In this document: piece after piece, positions 1 to 8,491 of the stretch
Layout of the letters: every line of letters starts with the position of its first letter
How positions within the stretch are numbered: the stretch's first letter is position 1
Assembly (NCBI RefSeq): GCF_000379465.1
Contig: NZ_KB905399.1
Coordinates: forward strand, 1-64,000
Direction: 5' to 3'
Length of the DNA stretch: 64,000 nucleotides
Source of the DNA: Sciscionella marina DSM 45152
Lineage (GTDB): Bacteria; Actinomycetota; Actinomycetes; Mycobacteriales; Pseudonocardiaceae
Translations under genes and position numbers: made by a program
Notes under the pieces: model-generated
Seen by the model: the letters and a program-made list of their open reading frames with translations, nothing else
Database searches by the model: none
What the model was told of the DNA's origin: nothing

Positions 1-159
1 GTGGACGTGTGGGTGGCGTCGGGGTTGTCTTTTGGCGAGCGGTGTCATGTTTTGGCCTCCTTCCCGTGGGTCTGTGCATCTTTTCCGGTGAGAGATCAAT
101 CGTGGTGAGTGGTTCACCGATGGTGGTGCCCTGCTTGGGGTGCCTGGGAAGGGGAAGTC

Positions 160-702
160 ATGAACAGTGTGGTGCGTCGGATGGTGGCCGGGTTCGCGGT
201 GGCCGGGATCGGTGTCGGTGTGCTCGGTGCTACCGCGAGTGCTGCTGAGGCTTCTGGTGCGGGTTTGCTGCCGTGTACTGCGAATCAGTTCACGACCAAC
301 CTCGTGCCTGGTGATGCGGGTATGGGGAATCGTTCCGGGGCGATCCAGTTCACCGCGAAGCAGGGTGAGCGTTGTGCGCTTGCCGGGGTGCCGGAGGTCG
401 GGCTGGTGGGTGCGCACAACGTGTTGGTGGACAACGAGGCGGCCGGTGGTGCGCCTGCTGTCGGGATCGCTGATGGCAGTTCTGCTTATGTGCCTTTGCA
501 CTGGACAGCGGTCGCCGAGGAGCAGCAGACGCCGAACGCGATCACTTACACCGCTGCGGCGGGGAGTAATCCGCACGGGGATCCGATCGATCCGAACGTG
601 AGCCTGGGCTGGAATCTCGGTGCGGTGGATGCCAATGCGGACAGCCACACCATCGATGTCGGTGCCGTGCACGCGGGGACCGCGCCCACCCCGGAACGCT
701 AG
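160..702 (+). CDS. secreted DUF4232-like protein
   Basis: A 180-residue exported protein of unknown function. I chose the ATG after GGGAAGGGGA because it places a classic Sec signal peptide first: RR near residue 5, a hydrophobic Ala/Gly/Val core, and an Ala-Ser-Ala-Ala cleavage region near residues 25-32. The mature part has a Cys close to its start, a second Cys in the GERCALAG stretch, and a GDAGMGNRSGAIQFTAKQG-type strand pattern. This matches the beta-sandwich DUF4232 family found in actinobacterial exported proteins and lipoproteins. No lipobox Cys follows the signal directly, so it is probably soluble or wall-associated. It is convergent with the TetR gene and has a strong hairpin behind it. 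Confidence 0.7.
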   Translation: MNSVVRRMVAGFAVAGIGVGVLGATASAAEASGAGLLPCTANQFTTNLVPGDAGMGNRSGAIQFTAKQGERCALAGVPEVGLVGAHNVLVDNEAAGGAPAVGIADGSSAYVPLHWTAVAEEQQTPNAITYTAAAGSNPHGDPIDPNVSLGWNLGAVDANADSHTIDVGAVHAGTAPTPER

Positions 703-708
703 AACACG

Positions 709-748
709 GGGGAGGGAGTGCCCGCACAAGCACGGACACTCCCTCCCC
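709..748 (+). terminator. 12-bp-arm hairpin terminator
   Basis: GGGGAGGGAGTG and CACTCCCTCCCC form perfect 12-bp arms about a 16-nt loop just after the stop of the DUF4232-like gene. There is no clear T-run. The hairpin lies between two convergent genes and probably serves both strands. Confidence 0.6.
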
Positions 749-766
749 ATCCTGGAAACCGGGTAT

Positions 767-1432
767 TCAGCCTGGCGAGTGGGGCTCGGCGTCTTCGGTA
801 TCACGTGCAACGACGACGGGAGATCCGTCGTCGGCGGCGGTGGCACGGACGCCGGCGAGCACGATTGCGCTCACCCGGTGCGCGTCGGCTCGGGTGAACG
901 TGCGGGTACCGCGGGTGATGAGCATCTGGACGGGTCCGGTGAGCATCTCGCTGAGGAAGGAGGGATCGATCGTGGGCAGCTCGCCGCGTTCGATCGCGGT
1001 CCGCAAGCGGTGGTGCAGGGTTGCCTGCCGCCGGTGGGACACCTCGTCGACGACGGCTCGTAGCTCGGGGCTCTCCCGGGCCGAGGCCACCACGCTCAGC
1101 AGTGCCCGGCCTTGCGGGCTCGCCATGGCAGTGGCGACGGCTTCGAGGAAGTCGACGAGGTCGGTGTCGATGTCGCCGGAGTCGTGCAGGGGCGCGGCGT
1201 CGGCGCCGAAGCTGGTGAGTGCGTCGGCGACCAGTGTGGTGCGGTTGGGCCAGTTGCGGTAGACGGTGTTCTTGTTGACCTCGGCAAGCTCGGCGACTTG
1301 GTCGTAGCGCAGGCCGCCGATGCCTTCGCGGGCGATCAGTGTGGCGGCCGCCTCGAGAATTCGGCGTCGCACCTGAGCGGTGCGCCCGCCCGGGCGGCGG
1401 GTGGGCCCTCGTGTCGATCCGTCCTCGGCCAC
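767..1432 (-). CDS. TetR/AcrR family transcriptional regulator
   Basis: A 221-residue one-component repressor. The N-terminal helix-turn-helix is clear (RRRILEAAATLIAREGIGGL followed by VAELAEVNKNTVYRNWPNR), with a C-terminal ligand-binding helical domain holding the ASARESPELRAV and RGELP segments typical of the TetR_C family. The frame is open further upstream, but that DNA belongs to a different frameshifted gene, so the GTG two codons after LPS is the likeliest start. It is the last gene of a co-directional run behind the two-component system. The ligand is unknown. Confidence 0.8.
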   Translation of the reverse strand: MAEDGSTRGPTRRPGGRTAQVRRRILEAAATLIAREGIGGLRYDQVAELAEVNKNTVYRNWPNRTTLVADALTSFGADAAPLHDSGDIDTDLVDFLEAVATAMASPQGRALLSVVASARESPELRAVVDEVSHRRQATLHHRLRTAIERGELPTIDPSFLSEMLTGPVQMLITRGTRTFTRADAHRVSAIVLAGVRATAADDGSPVVVARDTEDAEPHSPG

Positions 1433-1442
1433 GGATGGCAGT

Positions 1443-1843
1443 TTACCGTGGTCGGGTTGTGTGGAGTCGGGTGTTGCGTGCTTCGATGGCTTTCCAGGTG
1501 GTGGGGATCGTGAGGTCGGCTCCCTTGTGTGCGAATTGTTGGGCCGCCGTTGTGTGGGGGTGGTGGTGTGGCTGGGGGTGTTGCCGATCGCGATGTAGAG
1601 CCCGAGGTGTTCGGTGAGCTTCTCGTCCGGGCCGAATACCGGTCGGCGCGCTGGCGAGTGTGCTTCGTCGGTGCCGACGATGAGGTCCGGGGTGTTTTCG
1701 TGGCTGGAGGCGACGGTGACTGTGACTCGGTCCCCGTTGTCGATGAGTGTTTCGAGGTGTTCCTCGAAGCGCAGGTCGGCCTGCTCGGGCAGGGTGTGTC
1801 CCGGCGGCTCGTGTCGGGTTGTGCCGATCTGGGTCACAGCCAT
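1443..1843 (-). pseudogene. frameshifted small gene of unknown function
   Basis: The first ~95 codons, beginning MAVTQIGTTRHEPPGH, read well in one frame (FEEHLETLIDNGDRVTVTV, GPDEKLTEHLGLYIAIGN) and then turn into Pro/Thr/His junk. A second frame picks up credible protein (AAQQFAHKGADLTIPTTW, KAIEARNTRL) and stops just before the TetR start. The switch lies in a C-rich tract around 1550-1585, where C5 runs would allow slippage or a base-call error. The start overlaps the end of the response-regulator gene by 10 bp, so it belongs to that operon. I do not recognise the family. Confidence 0.5.
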
Positions 1844-2439
1844 CCGTGGTCGCGGGCATGGGCGGCGGCTTCGGTGCGGGTGCGGGCCTGGAGTTTGCGC
1901 ATGGCCGAGGAGAGGTAGTTGCGGACGGTGCCGGGGGACAGATGCACCGTGGTGGCGATTTCCTCGGCGGTGTTGGCGGGCCCGACCTGGCGTAGTACGT
2001 CGAGTTCGCGGTCGGTGAGCGGGCAGTTGGCGTTGTCGAGTGCGGTGGCGGCGAGTTCGGGGTCGACGTAGCGGCCGCCCTCGTGCACGGTGCGGATGAT
2101 GTGGGCAAGCGTTGTGGCCGGGGTGTTCTTGGTGACGAACCCCATCGCCTTGGCGGCCAGGGCGCGCCGGAGTACGCCGGGGCGGGCGTGGCGGGTGAGG
2201 ATGACACAGCGGGTACCGGGATGGTGTGTGGCGACGTGTTCGGCGACCTGGGCACCGTCGAGTCCGGGCATCTCGATATCGAGTACCGCGATATCGGGCC
2301 GATGGGCGCGGATCACCTCCAACGCTTCGTTGCCGGTGCCCGCCTGACCCACCACGGTGAGATCGTCTTCCATACCGAGCAGGGTCGCCACCGCATGACG
2401 AGTGAGATGCTCGTCTTCGGCCAGGATGAGCCGAATCAT
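1834..2439 (-). CDS. NarL/DesR-type response regulator
   Basis: A 201-residue two-component response regulator. The receiver domain has the acidic pair E8-D9, phospho-acceptor D54 in AVLDIEMPGLDG, T82 and K104. The LuxR helix-turn-helix begins at LTDRELDVLRQVG and continues through the recognition helix LSPGTVRNYLSSAMRKL. Its start overlaps the kinase stop by 4 bp (ATGA), so the pair is translationally coupled. By analogy with DesKR- and LiaSR-type systems it probably controls the divergent ABC transporter operon. A perfect 16-bp palindrome in that intergenic space is a candidate site. Confidence 0.9.
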   Translation of the reverse strand: MIRLILAEDEHLTRHAVATLLGMEDDLTVVGQAGTGNEALEVIRAHRPDIAVLDIEMPGLDGAQVAEHVATHHPGTRCVILTRHARPGVLRRALAAKAMGFVTKNTPATTLAHIIRTVHEGGRYVDPELAATALDNANCPLTDRELDVLRQVGPANTAEEIATTVHLSPGTVRNYLSSAMRKLQARTRTEAAAHARDHGWL

Positions 2440-3617
2440 GAACGCACCGGTAGCTCGGCGTGGACGGTGAAGGTGTCCTCCTGTTCCGGTCCCGCGGTCA
2501 GTCGTCCGAGGCGTTCGGTCAGATAGCGCTGCAGCCCGGCCAGACCGGTGCCTTCGGTGCCGGGCCTACTGTTGGTGGCCGGTACGCCATCGTTGGTCAC
2601 GAGCAGTTCGGCGATACCGGTGTCATAGCCGAGGATCACCGAGCAGTGGCCGGCGTTGCTGTGCCGCAGCAGGTTGGTCATCGCCTCGCGCAGTACCCGT
2701 CCGAGTATGTCCTGGGTCTCGTCGGGAAGCCGTGCCGGGTCGCCGGTCACGGACAGTTCGATGTCCGCGGAGCCGAGTGTCTCCTGGGCTCCGGCGAGTT
2801 CGGCGGCCAGGGTGGTGGTGCGCCGGTCTCTGCTCAGGGCACGCACCTCACTCATCGCCTTACGCGCCACTCGCGCCACCTCGTCGATTTCGCCACGTGC
2901 TTCTCCGGCCCCGGCCGGCAGGAGTTTGCCGGCGAGCTCGCTTTTGAAGGCCACCACTTCGAGCGCGTGGCCGAGGATATCGTGCAGGTCGTCGGCGAGC
3001 CGGAGCCGTTCCCGTGCCGTGGCGAGCTCGGTGGCCATTCGCCGGGATGTGTCCAGGGTGTTCATCGAACCCAGCCAGTAGACACGGTTGAAACTGGCCA
3101 TCCACAGCACGGCCATATAGGCGGCGGCGATCGTGGCGCTGGCCCAGTTCGGTCCGCCGTCGGGTGGTGGGGGTGCCAGGAGCACGCCGATGCCGAATGC
3201 GGCCAGGCAGGCACCGGTCACCGAGGCGATCACGGTCCGCCGGTCGCGCCGGGTGAGGCTGTCGCCGAGCAGAAGTGCGGGACCGAACGCCCAGATGGAA
3301 CCGAGCGGGCTGCTCAGGATCCCGAGGCAGAGCAGGCTCGTCCCCGATACTGTCGCGAGGACGAGATAGCTTCGTGGTGGGTATGTTTTCGGGTGTCGCA
3401 GGCTTCGGCGGAACCACCAGGAGTGCAGTGTCAGTACGCTGGCATCCAGGAGCACCAATGGTGCGGCGAACCGGATGCCGGGCCAGTCCAACATGAGGAA
3501 CACGATCGGTAGCCCGGCGGCGATCGGACCGGTCATCGCGACGAAGATGATCACCATTCTCCGGCGCGCCGCGGGCAGCGCCGGATCCTCGGCGTCGGTG
3601 GCTGCTGCGATGCTCAC
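2436..3617 (-). CDS. DesK-family sensor histidine kinase
   Basis: A 393-residue membrane sensor kinase. The N-terminal half has about five or six hydrophobic segments between residues 20 and 180 and no obvious extracellular domain, as in intramembrane-sensing kinases. The HisKA_3 dimerisation helix carries the phospho-acceptor H212 in LADDLHDILGHALEVVAFKS. An HATPase region follows, with RVLREAMTNLLRHSNAGH (N box) and GTGLAGLQRYL (G box). It is encoded with its regulator and divergently from an ABC exporter, the usual layout of cell-envelope or antimicrobial-peptide stress modules. The signal is unknown. Confidence 0.88.
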   Translation of the reverse strand: MSIAAATDAEDPALPAARRRMVIIFVAMTGPIAAGLPIVFLMLDWPGIRFAAPLVLLDASVLTLHSWWFRRSLRHPKTYPPRSYLVLATVSGTSLLCLGILSSPLGSIWAFGPALLLGDSLTRRDRRTVIASVTGACLAAFGIGVLLAPPPPDGGPNWASATIAAAYMAVLWMASFNRVYWLGSMNTLDTSRRMATELATARERLRLADDLHDILGHALEVVAFKSELAGKLLPAGAGEARGEIDEVARVARKAMSEVRALSRDRRTTTLAAELAGAQETLGSADIELSVTGDPARLPDETQDILGRVLREAMTNLLRHSNAGHCSVILGYDTGIAELLVTNDGVPATNSRPGTEGTGLAGLQRYLTERLGRLTAGPEQEDTFTVHAELPVRS

Positions 3618-3657
3618 CGGTGAAGGCTATCGCTGTTCACTCGATACGGGGCAAGTT

Positions 3658-3673
3658 GATGACAGCTGTCATC
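3658..3673. promoter_or_regulatory. 16-bp perfect palindrome, candidate response-regulator site
   Basis: GATGACAGCTGTCATC is a perfect inverted repeat in the 112-bp space between the divergent kinase and ABC-transporter genes. Its TGAC-N4-GTCA form resembles operators of NarL/LiaR/DesR-type regulators. Binding is inferred from position and symmetry only. Confidence 0.45.
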
Positions 3674-3729
3674 TGTCCTGATGATGCCGGCTACTACCGT
3701 GGGTTCCGCCCGGCCGCCACGCTCGGGGT

Positions 3730-4698
3730 ATGACACGAACGACGCGTCGATCCGCCTCGGCCGGGAAACAGGCGCCGACCGGTGCCGTGGTCGAGATCCG
3801 CGGGTTGCGCTGCCGCTATGGCGACTACGAGGCGGTGCGGGGCATCGACTTGCAGGTGCGACGGGGCGAGGTGTTCGCCCTGCTGGGCACCGATGGTGCG
3901 GGCAAGACCACCACGCTCGAGGTGCTCAGCGGTTTTCATAGGCGTTCGGGCGGAACGGTGTCCGTGCTCGGTATCGACCCCGGTTCGGGGATGATCGAGT
4001 TGCGTGCCCGGATGGGGGTCATGCGGCAAGAGGGTGGGTTCATCGCCGAGCTTTCGGTCGCCGAGACGCTGCGCCTTTGGCAGCGGCTGACCAGCAGGGC
4101 CGATGATCCCGGACGGCTGCTGGCCCGTTTCGAGCTCGCCGAGCGCGCTGATGTGCCGGTCGCGAAGCTCTCCGGTGGCGAGCGCCGCAGGCTGGACCTC
4201 GCGCTGGCCGTGTGGGGCACCCCTGAACTGGTCATCCTGGACGAGCCCACCACCGGGCTGGATCCCGAATCACGGCGCCGTAGCTGGGATGCGATCGCCG
4301 AGCTCACCGAGGCCGGCCGTACGGTCATCCTCACCACCCACTATCTCGAGGAGGCTGAGGCACTTGCCGATCGGCTCGCGATCATGCACCGCGGGCGGAT
4401 CGCGGCCTCGGGCACGCTGGCCGATGTCGTCGCGGCCCGTCCGGCCGGCTTCTCCGCGACAGTGCCCGGCGCGCCATCCCAAGGGCTGCCCGAACTCGGT
4501 GGTGAGGTCACCACCACCGCATCCGATGGCGTGACGGTCATCGCGGTCTCGACCAACGACCTGCAGACCGATCTCACTCGCTTCCTCGGCTGGGCGGACA
4601 GCGCGGGGATCCGGTTGGACGGTCTGCGGGCCGCTCCGGCCTCGCTGGCCGAGATCTATCACGGTATTCGTGCCGCCGACACCGACGAGCAGGACTGA
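3730..4698 (+). CDS. ABC transporter ATP-binding protein
   Basis: A 322-residue DRA/CcmA-type exporter ATPase. Walker A is GTDGAGKT at residues 53-60, with Thr-Asp where Pro-Asn is usual. The signature KLSGGERRRLDLAL lies near 147-159, Walker B VILDEPTTGLDP at 168-179, and the switch His in TVILTTHYLEEAEALADRL. The C-terminal ~90 residues form the accessory domain common in drug and peptide exporters. The stop is 3 bp before the permease start. The gene is divergent from the two-component system, which suggests stress-inducible export of an antibiotic, peptide or lipid. Confidence 0.9.
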   Translation: MTRTTRRSASAGKQAPTGAVVEIRGLRCRYGDYEAVRGIDLQVRRGEVFALLGTDGAGKTTTLEVLSGFHRRSGGTVSVLGIDPGSGMIELRARMGVMRQEGGFIAELSVAETLRLWQRLTSRADDPGRLLARFELAERADVPVAKLSGGERRRLDLALAVWGTPELVILDEPTTGLDPESRRRSWDAIAELTEAGRTVILTTHYLEEAEALADRLAIMHRGRIAASGTLADVVAARPAGFSATVPGAPSQGLPELGGEVTTTASDGVTVIAVSTNDLQTDLTRFLGWADSAGIRLDGLRAAPASLAEIYHGIRAADTDEQD

Positions 4699-4701
4699 AC
4701 C

Positions 4702-5481
4702 GTGATACGCGCATTGGCAGCCACCGAACTGCGCGTGCTCTGGCGCAACCGTACGGCGCTGTTCACCGCGGGCCTGTTGCCTCTGGCACTGGGTGTCTTC
4801 TGGTTGTTCGCCTACCCCAGGCAGACCCCTGGCCAGTGGGCCACGGTGATCGCGCTTCAGCTCGCGGTGGTGGTAGGCATGAGCCTCTATCTCACCGCGA
4901 CATCCACGATCGTGGCCAGACGCTGTCACCTTGTGCTCAACCGACTGCGCACCGGTGAGCTTTCGGATTCCGCACTGCTCGCCGGTCTTCTGGCGCCCAG
5001 CGTAGTGACAGCGCTGGCCCAACTGATCGTGCTCGGGACCGCCGACATCCTCGCGGGTGCACCGGCACCGGCCGATCCGAGTGCGCTGGCGCTGGCCGTT
5101 CTCGCGGGTCTGTCTCTGGCCGGCACCGCGGCACTGGCCACCACGCTGATCACGCCGAGCCCGGAGCGTTCCAACGTCACCGGTCTGCCGTTGGTGTTCG
5201 TGCTCATCATCGGCGCGGTCGTGCTCACCCTCGACACCACCGGCAGCCTGCCCCACATCCTCATGGCTATCCCCGGCACCACCATCGGCAGGTTCGCCGC
5301 CCTTGCGTATCACGGAAACACCTGGGCACCAGGAACCGGTGGTGTTCCGGCCGCACTGCCCGCGGTGGCGGCCCTGATCTTCTGGCCCATCATGTTCGCC
5401 GCCCTCACCCGCAAACGATTCCGCTGGGACCAGAGCAATCGAAAGGTAGGTATTTCTACGATGGAGTCCACTCATGAGTGA
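4702..5481 (+). CDS. ABC-2 type transporter permease
   Basis: A 259-residue integral membrane protein with about six hydrophobic segments and a cytoplasmic N-terminus (RALAATELRVLWRNRTALF), typical of ABC-2 permeases. The GTG start follows the ATPase stop almost immediately. The C-terminal tail KRFRWDQSNRKV is basic. It presumably pairs with the preceding ATPase as a dimeric exporter. The substrate cannot be read from sequence. Confidence 0.85.
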   Translation: MIRALAATELRVLWRNRTALFTAGLLPLALGVFWLFAYPRQTPGQWATVIALQLAVVVGMSLYLTATSTIVARRCHLVLNRLRTGELSDSALLAGLLAPSVVTALAQLIVLGTADILAGAPAPADPSALALAVLAGLSLAGTAALATTLITPSPERSNVTGLPLVFVLIIGAVVLTLDTTGSLPHILMAIPGTTIGRFAALAYHGNTWAPGTGGVPAALPAVAALIFWPIMFAALTRKRFRWDQSNRKVGISTMESTHE

Positions 5482-5866
5482 AGCGACCACGACCGCGCAG
5501 GTGCTGGAACTGTACCGGGAGGCGTGGGATTCCGGTGACGCCTCGGCTTTCGGGAACCTGTTCACCGAGGACGCGACGTATGTGATCTTCACCGGCCACG
5601 CCCTTTGCGGGCGAAAGCAGATCCAGAACGATCATCACGAGGTGTTCACGAGATGGCAGAAAGGCACCAGACTCCTCGTTGAGGCCTTGCAGACCACGAT
5701 GCTCGATGACAATACGGCTGTCATTCTCACCCAGGGAGGAATCGGCACCGAAAGCATCGAGTTCGACAAATTCCAGACGTTTACGCTCGTCCGCCGCGAA
5801 GAACGCTGGTTCATCGCCGCATTCCAGAATACCGAAATGAGCGCGCACGCGGACATCCCGCGATGA
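5474..5866 (+). CDS. SnoaL-like / NTF2-fold protein (DUF4440 type)
   Basis: A 130-residue cone-shaped alpha+beta fold protein. The pattern LELYREAWDSGDASAFGNLF, then TEDATYVIFTGHALCGRKQI, then late strands TFTLVRREERWFIAAFQNTE is the signature of the SgcJ/EcaC/DUF4440 group. Members bind small hydrophobic ligands or act as isomerases and hydrolases; no catalytic set is certain here. Its start lies inside the end of the permease gene (8-bp overlap), so it is part of the exporter operon and may bind the exported compound. Confidence 0.75.
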   Translation: MSEATTTAQVLELYREAWDSGDASAFGNLFTEDATYVIFTGHALCGRKQIQNDHHEVFTRWQKGTRLLVEALQTTMLDDNTAVILTQGGIGTESIEFDKFQTFTLVRREERWFIAAFQNTEMSAHADIPR

Positions 5867-5897
5867 GCCGCTGATCCGAACAGCCGAGGAGAAGACC

Positions 5898-6353
5898 ATG
5901 ACCGACATTCGCGTACGCCGCACCGGAGTACCCGCTCAGTACGAAATCGCCGAGGGCGGCGACACCCTCACAAGGGTCTCCGCGCGAACCGCACAGCACG
6001 GTGGCGAATTGGAAATAGGCGGGAAGACCTACCGACTCGAGAACTCCGCGTTCGGCTGGGACTGCCGACTGCACACCACCGACGGCAACGTCATAGCCAG
6101 CGCCGAACGCGCCGGGCTCCGCAGCTGGAACATCACCGCCGCCGGACGGCAGCTACGCATCACCCGTGCCGGGATCGGCGCCCGGAACCTGGAGCTGACC
6201 GAAGACACCGATCAGATCGGCAAGGTCCGCAGGGTCTCCCGGGGCGCCGAAGCCCACTTACCCGGACTCGACCGCCCAGCAGCGGTGTTCATCGTGATCG
6301 TCGCACTGGCCATGTGGCAACGACGCCGCCGGGCTGCCGTCATCGGCCGCTGA
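5898..6353 (+). CDS. hypothetical beta-rich protein with C-terminal membrane anchor
   Basis: A 151-residue protein that I cannot assign to a family. About 115 residues of short beta-strand-like segments (YEIAEGGDTLTRVSAR, GGKTYRLENSAFGWDCRL, LRITRAGIGARNLEL) are followed by one hydrophobic segment, AVFIVIVALAMW, and an Arg-rich end. This looks like a tail-anchored protein with its domain on the inner face. The fold vaguely recalls LURP-one/tubby-like barrels; that is a guess. A GAGGAGA ribosome site precedes the ATG, 31 bp behind the SnoaL-like gene. Confidence 0.6.
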   Translation: MTDIRVRRTGVPAQYEIAEGGDTLTRVSARTAQHGGELEIGGKTYRLENSAFGWDCRLHTTDGNVIASAERAGLRSWNITAAGRQLRITRAGIGARNLELTEDTDQIGKVRRVSRGAEAHLPGLDRPAAVFIVIVALAMWQRRRRAAVIGR

Positions 6354-6388
6354 CCACGAACTCGAATGCAGCACAGGGAGCGATCCGC

Positions 6389-7846
6389 ATGCCCAAGACC
6401 GTATTCCTCGCCATCACCGTCACCATGCTGGCGGCGGCGATTCCGGGAACCGCCGCCGCGGCAGCACCGGGCGCCCTGCACTGGGGCAGCTGCCCGGCGA
6501 CTGTCACCGGGCATGGCCTGGAGTGCGCGAGCCTCGCCGTTCCGGTGGACTACCGGAACCCGCATGGCCGCAAGATCAAGATCGGGATATCGCGACTGCC
6601 GAGCAAAAAACCGGCACAGCGCCGCGGTGTACTGCTGACCAACCCCGGCGGGCCCGATCCGGGAATGAACTACCCGGCGAGACTGGCCGAACAGGGACTG
6701 CCGCAGAGTGTGCGGGACAGCTACGACGTGATCGGGTTCGACCCCAGGGGTTTCGGCAACAGCGCACCGGTGACCTGCGACCTCACCGCGAAGCAGGCCG
6801 CGACCGGCATCGTCCCACCGTATGCCAGGGACACCGCCGATGTGCTCGAGCAGGCCGCGGCGTCGAAACGGATCGCCGAACAATGCGCCAAGGCGAGGAC
6901 GGCGTGGCTGCGCCCCTACATCAACACCGCCAACACCGCGCGGGACATGGATCGGATCCGGGAAGCACTCGGTGAACCCAGCCTCTCGTTCCTCGGTGCT
7001 TCCTGGGGCACTCACCTCGGCGCGGTGTACACCACGCTGTTCCCGCGACACAGCGACCGGATCGTGCTGGACAGCAATCTGAGCCCCGGTGGCTGGACCT
7101 ATCCCTATGAACGCCTTTACGGCCAGGGCTTCCAGGACCGGTTCCCGGACTTCGCGAAATTCGCCTCGGCCGACCCGCAGTACGGCCTCGGCGACACACC
7201 GGCAGAGGTGACCGCGAAGTACTTCACCCTCGCGGCCCGACTGGACAAGAAACCGGTCGACGGGATCGACGGTCCAGGATTCCGGTACGTCACGTGGGGC
7301 GCCCTGTTCGGTGATCAGAACCTGCGCCCACTCGCCGAAATCTGGCACCGGCTGGACACCGGCCGCCCCCTACCCACCGGCCCGCCAGCCACCGGTCCCA
7401 CACCGGACCCGGACAACGAGACCTCCGGCCAACTGGCCATGACCTGCGGCGACTCACGTTGGCCCACCTCGATCTCCTCCTATGTGCGGCACGTCGCGAT
7501 CGACCGGCTCCGATACCCCATGTTCGGCGCTGCAGGGGCGAACATTCAGCCATGCGCATTCTGGCCGAACCCGGCAGAGCCACCGGTGCACATCGGTGAC
7601 CGGGGACCTTCGAATGTCCTCATGGTGCAGAACCTCCGCGATCCCGTGACCCCGCTCGCCGGTGCCCGGCAACTACGCCGAGCATTCGGACACCGAGCCC
7701 GGATGATCACCGCCGACCAGGGCGGGCACGGCGTCTACCTGCTCAACCACAACAACTGCGCGAACAACACGGTGACCACTTTCCTGACCACCGGAAGGCG
7801 ACCGGCGCACGACCACACCTGCACGGCGGAAAAACCAGCCGGATAG
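6389..7846 (+). CDS. secreted tripeptidyl-aminopeptidase-like alpha/beta hydrolase
   Basis: A 485-residue exported serine hydrolase of the Streptomyces Tap/SlpD/SlpE type. I chose the ATG at MPKTVFLAITVTMLAAA because it starts a signal peptide (cleavage near AAAAAP) and follows AGGGAG; the frame is open upstream but overlaps the previous gene. The nucleophile elbow is GASWGTHLG, with NPGGPDPGMNY as oxyanion-loop region. The C-terminal TAP-like domain supplies Asp (NLRDPVTPLAGARQL) and His (GGHGVYLLNH). It probably removes N-terminal peptides outside the cell and is the last gene of the exporter operon. Confidence 0.85.
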   Translation: MPKTVFLAITVTMLAAAIPGTAAAAAPGALHWGSCPATVTGHGLECASLAVPVDYRNPHGRKIKIGISRLPSKKPAQRRGVLLTNPGGPDPGMNYPARLAEQGLPQSVRDSYDVIGFDPRGFGNSAPVTCDLTAKQAATGIVPPYARDTADVLEQAAASKRIAEQCAKARTAWLRPYINTANTARDMDRIREALGEPSLSFLGASWGTHLGAVYTTLFPRHSDRIVLDSNLSPGGWTYPYERLYGQGFQDRFPDFAKFASADPQYGLGDTPAEVTAKYFTLAARLDKKPVDGIDGPGFRYVTWGALFGDQNLRPLAEIWHRLDTGRPLPTGPPATGPTPDPDNETSGQLAMTCGDSRWPTSISSYVRHVAIDRLRYPMFGAAGANIQPCAFWPNPAEPPVHIGDRGPSNVLMVQNLRDPVTPLAGARQLRRAFGHRARMITADQGGHGVYLLNHNNCANNTVTTFLTTGRRPAHDHTCTAEKPAG

Positions 7847-7892
7847 CGGCGATCGGGATCCACTCGACAATCGAGAGGAAAGCCGAGGCACA

Positions 7893-8298
7893 GTGAGGCC
7901 GATCCGGGACCGACGTGTTTCCGGTCGCTCTCGGCGGTGACACGTTCGGCCGGACCGGCGACGAAACGGATTCGCACCGGGTACTGGATACCTATCTCGC
8001 GGGTGGTGGCACCTTCATCGACACCGCGACGGCTGCTCCGTATTCGTGCCGGGCAATCCGGCGGCGAGTCGGAGACGATCACCGGCTCGTGGCTGGCCGC
8101 TCGTGGAGCGGCGCTGGCCACGGTCGCGATCGCCTGGCTGCGTGACCGCGCAACCGTGGCCGCACCGATCGCGAGCGCTCGAACTTCGAACGATTCCCGG
8201 CCTTGTTGGCTTCGGCGGAGTTCGATCTCCCCGCGGACGAGACAGCAGCACTGGACGAGGCTTCCGCGCAATCGAGTGATCTTCGCTATCCGGTGAGG
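7893..8298 (+). pseudogene. aldo/keto reductase relic with large deletion
   Basis: The first part reads VALGGDTFGRTGDETDSHRV and LDTYLAGGGTFIDTATAAPYS, the N-terminal barrel of an aldo/keto reductase with its conserved Asp. It then shifts frame and jumps to a GGESETITGSWLAARG segment and to the C-terminal ALATVAIAWLRDRATVAAPI. The tail, LLASAEFDLPADETAALDEA, lies in a third frame. About 200 residues, including the catalytic Tyr/Lys/His region, are missing. It is a relic with no coding potential left; nothing further is seen between it and the monooxygenase gene. Confidence 0.7.
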
Positions 8299-8491
8299 GA
8301 TCGTCAGGGATCTGTCATTTTCGTTGCGTGTCACCGAGATCGTCGGGTCTGGTGCGGATGAGCCCGGTCAGGCCGCGGTCACCCCGGCCACACTGCGCAG
8401 CCGAGGCTGCGAAACCACCGGCCCAGCCCGCGCTGGCGAACGAACAGTCCGTCTTATCCGGGCTGACCCATGGGTACTGCAGCGGGGAATC

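Noticed and set aside
1-159. Overlapping short open frames at the window start
   Set aside because: No start signal, no motif, and they overlap the leader of the secreted DUF4232-like gene.
4270-5592. A 440-codon open frame opposite the ABC transporter genes
   Set aside because: It lies entirely over two well-supported genes, has a composition typical of antisense frames in GC-rich DNA and shows no motif.
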